From NCBI GenBank assembly GCA_025360015.1, contig JANYCZ010000016.1:62001-126000 (forward strand): a DNA stretch of 64,000 nt, given 5' to 3'. The notes under the pieces are model-generated. The model was not told the DNA's origin and made no database searches. It saw only the letters and a list, made by a program, of their open reading frames with translations. Below are positions 59,082-64,000 of this stretch, in pieces. The stretch is from Verrucomicrobiota bacterium (lineage in GTDB: Bacteria > Verrucomicrobiota > Verrucomicrobiia > Verrucomicrobiales > Verrucomicrobiaceae). Position 1 is the first letter of the stretch; every line of letters begins with the position of its first letter. Position numbers and translations under genes: made by a program.

Positions 59082-60569
59082 TTAAGAGCTGAGTGCCACA
59101 GAGCCTGTGGCGGTTGGGGCGTTGGGGCGGTGATCGACGAGTTTTTCCTCCTTCAGGAGGCGGCCGATGCCGAGTAGATCACGGAGTTCGGCCAGTGAGT
59201 GGAAATGGAGTCCGGTCGGGGTGATCTCCGTGGCTTCGTGAAAGCGGCGGGATACAGCGAGCTGGAGCTCGGATTCACGCACCCCAGGTTCAGCCGTTAG
59301 GTGCAGATGCACTTCATCGGTATCGTGCGGATCGTCGTGCCGTTTGCGCAGCTCGATCTGCCAGGCAGCGATGCCTTTTTGATCGTCCAGCAGATGTTCG
59401 AGCATGTTGAAGTTCACTAGCGTGCCCTTGAGCTTGTCGATATGCAGTTCACGCACTTCACTGACGCGCGAGATGGGGCCCAGCAGGCGCGGACAAGTGC
59501 GGCCGCAGTTAGGGCATTTTTCCCAGGTCATTCCACCTTCGGCGATGTCCCCGGTACGATAGCGCAGCACCACGGTGCCCCGTGCATTGAGCGGCGTGAA
59601 GACGATCTCACCGGGCTGGCCGTCGGGGACGAGCTCGCCCGTTTTAGGATCAATCAACTCCACCATTCCAAGGTCAGGGCTCAGGTGATAGCCGCTGGCT
59701 TCGTGCGACTCGCCGACGCATTCCGGGAAGGCCTGTTTCGCCTCGGTGAAGCCATAGGTGGCCATCACATGGGCATCTGGGCTGCCAAGCTGTGCCGCGA
59801 GATCACGCAGACGAGCGCGCAGGCCGTCGGCGACTTTTTCGCCGCCAAGGACAAGACGTTTCAACTGAGGCCACTGCCGGCCTGTCTCATGCGCCTCACG
59901 TAGCACATGGTAAATGAAGGTGGGCATGCCAATGAGAATGTCCGGCTGGATTTTGTCGATGAGCTTGATGTTCCCCTCCGTGCCCAGGGTCTTGCCGCCA
60001 CCGGTGCTCAGCATGAAGGTGCCAAAGCCAAGCCCCGCGTGATGCGCCAGCCAGAAGGCGAGATGGGGCGCATAGGGGAAGAGATTGATGTGCTTGAAAT
60101 CCCGTTGTGAGCGCCCGGCAAGCATCAGGCGGCTGCCGCTGATGTCGAGATTGTGCAAGTCCTGCTTGGTGTAGAGAAACGGCACGGGATCCGATGAACG
60201 CCCCGTGGTGCTGGTGAGTAAAATGGGGCGAAATTCAGCCTCAGCCTTTTCCTTCGCAGCCGCACGCCCATGCACCAGCGCGGTGCCGATCATGCCAGGC
60301 TCACGCCGCAGCACGGCCTCATCCGGCACAAGAACAAAATCACGCGGATTGGCGAGATCCTTCTTCGAAGTGAATGGCACGTGGCTCCAGTCCTCGAACG
60401 ATTTGATGTCGAGCGGATGCATGCCTTGCTCGCCGAACATGCGCTTGTAGTGCGCGCTGAACGGTATCACGCGGTGGTGCAGATAATCGCGCAGCTGCTT
60501 GAGCTGCCAGTCGCGCCAAGCCTCATGCGGCGTGGAGCTCCAATCGGGTGTGTGATGGAGAAAGTTCAT
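59082..60569 (-). CDS. PaaK-like adenylate-forming CoA ligase
   Basis: A 495-residue AMP-forming enzyme of the phenylacetate-CoA ligase branch. It has LLTSTTGRSSDPVPFLYT (phosphate loop), VMATYGFTEAKQAFPECV, VLRYRTGDIAEGG and the cysteine-containing CPNCGRTCPRLLG, then a GPISRVSEV and KGTLVNFNMLE C-terminal domain. In this operon it probably activates a fatty or related carboxylic acid. ATG 60567-60569 gives the family start, 47 bases inside the patatin gene; the open frame further up is not conserved-looking. Confidence 0.88.
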   Translation of the reverse strand: MNFLHHTPDWSSTPHEAWRDWQLKQLRDYLHHRVIPFSAHYKRMFGEQGMHPLDIKSFEDWSHVPFTSKKDLANPRDFVLVPDEAVLRREPGMIGTALVHGRAAAKEKAEAEFRPILLTSTTGRSSDPVPFLYTKQDLHNLDISGSRLMLAGRSQRDFKHINLFPYAPHLAFWLAHHAGLGFGTFMLSTGGGKTLGTEGNIKLIDKIQPDILIGMPTFIYHVLREAHETGRQWPQLKRLVLGGEKVADGLRARLRDLAAQLGSPDAHVMATYGFTEAKQAFPECVGESHEASGYHLSPDLGMVELIDPKTGELVPDGQPGEIVFTPLNARGTVVLRYRTGDIAEGGMTWEKCPNCGRTCPRLLGPISRVSEVRELHIDKLKGTLVNFNMLEHLLDDQKGIAAWQIELRKRHDDPHDTDEVHLHLTAEPGVRESELQLAVSRRFHEATEITPTGLHFHSLAELRDLLGIGRLLKEEKLVDHRPNAPTATGSVALSS

Positions 60570-61560
60570 GGCTGATTGTCTCCTGGTTGAGGTTGGTTTC
60601 GGTCTGAAAGAGGGCCCGGATGGCAGGCAGCGCGGCGGTTGCAGCGTCACGACCGGCCTGCAGATACTGCTCGAAATGCTCGTAGTCATGCCACGTCGAG
60701 CTGGCAAAATGCGGATGTATCACCACATCCGCAGCGGCTTCCTCTTTCGCGATGAGATGCAGCTGCGCTGCCATCAATGCCCGGCGGAAAGTGTCCAGTA
60801 CGTTCCCATTGGCGAGCAGGTTTATCTTCCGCCAAAACGTGCGAAACATGCGCGACAAGGCATGCAGCGCTTGTTTGTCATCGGGCATGAAGGTCTGGTC
60901 GTTGCTTGCTTCGACATCGTCCGGTGCGGGCATGACGTTCACCGCGATGATGCCATCGAGATTGAACCGTTTCTTGAGCAGTGTCACCGGCAGCGGCTCG
61001 GAAACACCGCCGTCGGTATAGCGCCGGCCATTCAGTCTGACCGGAGCGCACACCGCCGGAATGGCCGAACTGGCATGCACCGCATGCGAAACGATGCCGG
61101 AATCGAAGACATAGGGCGTGAGACGATCCAGATCGGTGGCAATGACCAGCAGGGGTTTTTCAAGATCGGCAAAGGTCTTCTCACCCAGATCTCGTTCGAG
61201 ATGCTTGCGCAGCTTTTCTCCACGAATCAACCCTTCCGAAGGAGGAATAATGTAGTCCATTAAAGATTTTAGCGTCGCACGGTCCTTGATCTCCCGAGCT
61301 CGCTCTTCCAACTGCGCCCCGGTGAGGCCCGCGGCCCACAGCGAGCCCACATACGCTCCCATGCTGCATCCAGCGATGGCGGTGATAGGAATCCCCTCTT
61401 GTTCGAGCACCTGAATGACGCCCACATGTGCCAGGCCACGCGCCCCTCCGCTGGACAGAACCAAACCGATACGGGGTGTTTTTCCACCCCCTGAGCCGTG
61501 TTTGGAGCCTTCTTCGGCACGACTCCATCCCCGGAAGGGAAGTTGGAGCTGGGTGTTCAT
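60523..61560 (-). CDS. Patatin-like phospholipase
   Basis: A 345-residue lipid acyl hydrolase. Oxyanion loop GLVLSSGGARGLAHVGV, nucleophile Ser in AGCSMGAYVG and the Asp of the dyad in YTDGGVSEPLP. The N-terminal 28 residues precede the domain and lack a signal peptide. It heads the fatty-acid operon and would free acyl chains for the downstream CoA ligase. It diverges from the metal-sensing cluster. Confidence 0.93.
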   Translation of the reverse strand: MNTQLQLPFRGWSRAEEGSKHGSGGGKTPRIGLVLSSGGARGLAHVGVIQVLEQEGIPITAIAGCSMGAYVGSLWAAGLTGAQLEERAREIKDRATLKSLMDYIIPPSEGLIRGEKLRKHLERDLGEKTFADLEKPLLVIATDLDRLTPYVFDSGIVSHAVHASSAIPAVCAPVRLNGRRYTDGGVSEPLPVTLLKKRFNLDGIIAVNVMPAPDDVEASNDQTFMPDDKQALHALSRMFRTFWRKINLLANGNVLDTFRRALMAAQLHLIAKEEAAADVVIHPHFASSTWHDYEHFEQYLQAGRDAATAALPAIRALFQTETNLNQETISHELSPSHTRLELHAA

Positions 61561-61646
61561 GACCTGCGGGGGTTGTTGTTGTTTTAGACCATCGATGTGA
61601 GAAAATGATTCAAAAATAAACGATCTCTGTCCATAAATCGCACGCC

Positions 61647-61922
61647 ATGAACAATTCGGATTTAACTCGTATGCTCAAACACGCTGCCACCGCCACCCCG
61701 ACGGCGCTGCCGGCTGCACTGGAGGAAGGCATCATGGCCCGCGTACGAATGGATGATGGCCGCGCCAGACGCTCGCGTTCGTTTGTGCAGTGGCTGCTCA
61801 TCCTGGCCGCCCTCTCCGGCATCGTGACTGCCAGCATGATCGGCTGGGCCCTGGCTACCCGCGACACCACCCACTCCACACCACCCACCATGGAGCTGTT
61901 TCGCTCAGGAGAGCCGCAATGA
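61647..61922 (+). CDS. CnrY-like small membrane anti-sigma factor
   Basis: A 91-residue protein with a cytoplasmic N-terminus of about 45 residues, one membrane helix (WLLILAALSGIVTASMIGWAL) and a short outer tail. Its size, single helix and position before a CnrX-like gene and an ECF sigma gene match CnrY of the nickel/cobalt resistance system, where the short cytoplasmic part holds the sigma factor. Sequence similarity alone would not identify it. The stop overlaps the next ATG by 4 bases. Confidence 0.75.
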   Translation: MNNSDLTRMLKHAATATPTALPAALEEGIMARVRMDDGRARRSRSFVQWLLILAALSGIVTASMIGWALATRDTTHSTPPTMELFRSGEPQ

Positions 61923-62377
61923 CCTCTCGGCTGAAATGGCTTGTCATCTCGGTGTTTTTCTCCGCGACTCTGGCCGGGGCCACCGCCTGGCTGGTCACGG
62001 ACTGGACGCTGCACCGCCATGGTGAAAGCCATGCCCACGATCATGCGCACACGGATCTGCATGCTTGGATGCATGAGCACCTCGACATCACGCCGGAGCA
62101 GCATGAGAAACTGGAGCCTCTGGAAAATGAGTTTGAAAACCTCCGCGTGAAATTGAAGGACGAAGTTCGTCTGGCCGATGTGGCACTGGCCCAGACCATC
62201 CGCGAACCCAAGATGGACGAAGCCGCGATGAATGCATCTTTGGAGCGGTTGAACAAAGCCCAGGGTGCGCTGCAGAAAGCCACGCTCGATCATTTTTTTG
62301 TGATGAAGCGCTACCTGCGCCCCGCACAGGCCGCCAAACTTCTGGAGTGGACCCATGACAGCCTCACCCGCGATTGA
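61919..62377 (+). CDS. CnrX-like periplasmic metal sensor
   Basis: A 152-residue membrane-anchored protein: one helix (LVISVFFSATLAGATAWLV), a His-rich stretch (HRHGESHAHDHAHTDLH) and a helical hairpin domain with DITPEQHEKLEPLENEF and LQKATLDHFFVMKRYL. In CnrX of Cupriavidus the Ni/Co ligands are H42, H46, E63, H119 and M123. Aligned here without any gap, these become H48, H52, E69, H125 and M129, all conserved. This strongly supports Ni/Co sensing. It overlaps the sigma gene by 23 bases. No efflux genes are in view. Confidence 0.85.
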   Translation: MTSRLKWLVISVFFSATLAGATAWLVTDWTLHRHGESHAHDHAHTDLHAWMHEHLDITPEQHEKLEPLENEFENLRVKLKDEVRLADVALAQTIREPKMDEAAMNASLERLNKAQGALQKATLDHFFVMKRYLRPAQAAKLLEWTHDSLTRD

Positions 62378-62969
62378 TGCCTCGCTGCTGACGCAGGCCG
62401 CATCCTCCGCCGATGCTTCGGCTGAGGCGCTGCATCTGCGCGCCGCGCAGGCGGGCGACATGGCCGCGTTTGAATGGATCGTCCGGCAGCATGAAGAGCG
62501 GCTGTTCACCTTCTGCTGCCGCTGGCTGCGCTGCGTGGAGGATGCGCGTGAAGTCTGCCAGGATGCGTTTGTGCGCGCGTGGCAGGCGCTGCCTGAGTTT
62601 GAGGGCCGGGCCAAGCTCTCGACCTGGCTGTATCAGATCGCGCTGAATCTCTGCCGTGACCGCGCCAAATCGCGCGTCTCACGCCAGCGCGACAGCACCA
62701 CGAAAATCGACGATCTCGAACAGCCGCTGCCATGTCCGCAGGGCACCCCGGATGCCAATGCGGAATGGAACAGCGAGATGCAAAAACTTGAACGCGGACT
62801 GGCCCTGCTGCCGGAGAAACTGCGCACGGCTCTGATGCTCACCGCCATGGAAGGCCTGAGCCATGAAGAATGCGCCACCGTGCTGAACTGCTCCGTCCGC
62901 GGCATTGAGGGCCGCATCTATCGCGCCCGGCAGATGCTGCTGCGCTGGTGGGATGAAGAAGGTCAGTGA
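62355..62969 (+). CDS. ECF sigma factor (CnrH-like)
   Basis: A 204-residue ECF sigma factor. Region 2 (about 40-110: AAFEWIVRQHEERLFTFCCR, VCQDAFVRAWQALPEF, KLSTWLYQIALNLCRDRAK) and region 4 (about 145-200: LPEKLRTALMLTAMEGLSHEE, LNCSVRGIEGRIYRARQML) are complete. It is third in a cnrYXH-like set and should be freed when the sensor binds metal. It converges on the antiporter-type gene, overlapping by 7 bases. Confidence 0.93.
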   Translation: MTASPAIDASLLTQAASSADASAEALHLRAAQAGDMAAFEWIVRQHEERLFTFCCRWLRCVEDAREVCQDAFVRAWQALPEFEGRAKLSTWLYQIALNLCRDRAKSRVSRQRDSTTKIDDLEQPLPCPQGTPDANAEWNSEMQKLERGLALLPEKLRTALMLTAMEGLSHEECATVLNCSVRGIEGRIYRARQMLLRWWDEEGQ

Positions 62970-64000
62970 TCCCCTCCGGCAGCGCCCAGCGCTTTTTCAA
63001 TGACCTGCGCGGCATCCGCGCGCCAGCCAATGATGACCCTGGGTAGCAGGCCACCGAAAACAAGAAACACGACACACACGGTGAGCGGCCAGCGTTCACG
63101 GGGCAGCGCATCCGGAATGTCGGGCACCTGCTTGGGCTGGACGCCCAGAAACAGGATGTTGAAGAGACGCAGAAAATGGATCGCATTGAAGACGGTGACG
63201 ACCAGCAAAAGGATGCCTGTCACCAGGTGATTTTTCAGCATGCCCTGAAACATGAGGTCTTCGGCGCAATAACCCAGCGTTCCCGGCAGGCCGATGAGCG
63301 CCAGACCACAGATCAGAAAAAACGTAGCCAGTCGTGGAGCTTTCGCAGCCAGCCCCAGATGCATCAGCGGATCCTCAGCGCTGCCGACACGCACCTCCAG
63401 CACACGCACAATGCAGATGAGCGCCGTGGAAGCCGCGGAAACAACGAGCCAGTGCATCAGCGCGCCGGTGATGCCTTCAGCATTCGCCGTGGCAATGCCC
63501 GCCAGCATGAAACTGGACTGACTGATGCATAAAAAGCCCAGCAATCGTCTCGGCTTTTTCTCAGCAAACGCCCGCAGGCTGGCCACGCACACCGTGGCCA
63601 CGGCTGCCATGCTGAGAAGATCAAGCGCATGCCTGGCCCCCTGCGGCAATGCCGTGGCTTCCACACGCGCGACGAGCAGCATGCCGAGGTGGCCGTTAAA
63701 AAGCAGCGCCTTGGGCAGCAGCGGCCCCTTTTCAAAAGCCTGCACCACACCCGCATGCAGGGGAAACAATCCTTTGCGGCACACGACCGCCACAATGATC
63801 AGCCCAAAGGTCAATGCGCCCCCTTGTGAGAGATCCGCCATCGCCGTGCTCTGCGTCATGGCGGCAGCAGCCGTCAGCGCCGCGCAGCTGGCCATGAGAA
63901 GACCGTTCGCGAGTTTGTTTTCGCCCCGTCCCCCGAACAGGCCCAGCGCAAACGGCAGGCATGACAGCCACCAGCCTGCGACAAGAGGAATCCAGTTTGC
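62963..64000 (-). CDS. Proton-translocating NADH-dehydrogenase/antiporter-type membrane subunit (partial)
   Basis: The C-terminal 345 or so residues of a NuoL/NuoM/MrpD-type protein; the frame stays open to the window's end, so the start lies beyond 64000. It has many membrane helices; the conserved segments are RKGLFPLHAGVVQAFEKGP (with the Lys and His of the proton channel region), SQSSFMLAGIATANAEGITGALMHWL and FFLICGLALIGLPGTLGYCAEDLMFQG. Whether it belongs to complex I, an Mrp antiporter or a DAB-type carbon uptake system needs the neighbouring genes. Confidence 0.8.
   Translation of the reverse strand, partial: ANWIPLVAGWWLSCLPFALGLFGGRGENKLANGLLMASCAALTAAAAMTQSTAMADLSQGGALTFGLIIVAVVCRKGLFPLHAGVVQAFEKGPLLPKALLFNGHLGMLLVARVEATALPQGARHALDLLSMAAVATVCVASLRAFAEKKPRRLLGFLCISQSSFMLAGIATANAEGITGALMHWLVVSAASTALICIVRVLEVRVGSAEDPLMHLGLAAKAPRLATFFLICGLALIGLPGTLGYCAEDLMFQGMLKNHLVTGILLLVVTVFNAIHFLRLFNILFLGVQPKQVPDIPDALPRERWPLTVCVVFLVFGGLLPRVIIGWRADAAQVIEKALGAAGGDH

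Noticed and set aside
61919..62377. Reading this gene as a general Spy/CpxP stress protein
   Set aside because: The five CnrX ligand positions match without gaps and the neighbours are CnrY- and CnrH-like, which fits a metal sensor better.

Overview
The window is about 64 kb of a GC-rich bacterial chromosome that looks like Verrucomicrobiota, close to Prosthecobacter/Verrucomicrobium. The clues are an ECF sigma factor of the Rhodopirellula/Verrucomicrobium type, a DUF1080 protein, an EboE-like TIM barrel, a bifunctional aldolase/short-chain dehydrogenase, the general rarity of strong Shine-Dalgarno sequences, and many 4-base ATGA-type gene overlaps. This assignment is inference from gene content. 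I see no insertion sequence, prophage, CRISPR array or rRNA gene. One tRNA-Ala is present.

Region 1 (1-22238). After the 5' part of a comM/yifB-type AAA ATPase on the minus strand comes a very compact plus-strand locus of about 20 kb for making a surface polysaccharide. It holds four GT4 and one GT2 glycosyltransferases, a WecG/TagA/CpsF enzyme, two sugar-transferase-type proteins, a flippase, an acyltransferase, an alkaline-phosphatase-superfamily hydrolase and a nucleotidyltransferase-fold protein. Threaded through it, in the same operon, is a full regulatory set: a hybrid histidine kinase with an H-NOX-associated (HNOBA) sensor domain, a free STAS protein, a protein joining an RsbW-like kinase, a GAF domain and a SpoIIE-type phosphatase, and a lone receiver domain. 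The WecG/TagA/CpsF glycosyltransferase itself carries two C-terminal STAS domains, one of which cannot be phosphorylated at the usual position. This points to post-translational control of polysaccharide assembly by partner switching and is the best candidate in the window for an undescribed system. A NarL/LuxR response regulator follows.

Region 2 (22278-35845) is a mixed set: a DEAD-box-type helicase, a GNAT acetyltransferase, an L,D-transpeptidase lipoprotein with a near-perfect sigma-54 promoter, an iron-uptake operon (feoA-feoB-Cys-rich protein-nitrilase), argH, a Nudix hydrolase, tatC with a long acidic tail, a zinc-ribbon membrane protein, uppS and an NtrC-type regulator whose receiver has Glu where the phospho-acceptor Asp should be.

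Region 3 (35894-44143) has a DUF1080 protein with a clear terminator, then an ECF sigma/anti-sigma/Spy-like cluster ending in an unrecognised secreted protein, followed by EboE-like and aldolase/SDR genes and a DUF2721 membrane protein.

Region 4 (44156-53760) is core metabolism and replication: plsC, cmk, aroA and tyrA run on the minus strand downstream of a small lipoprotein gene and dnaN. Next to them are tRNA-Ala(GGC), a Sel1-repeat protein, dnaB and mscL.

Region 5 (53851-61560) is a minus-strand fatty-acid degradation operon: patatin lipase, CoA ligase, thiolase, hydratase/dehydrogenase and acyl-CoA dehydrogenase.

Region 6 (61647-64000) has a three-gene set in the order of the cnrYXH metal-sensing locus, with all five known CnrX nickel/cobalt ligands at the right spacing. 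It converges on a proton-translocating antiporter-type membrane subunit that runs off the window.
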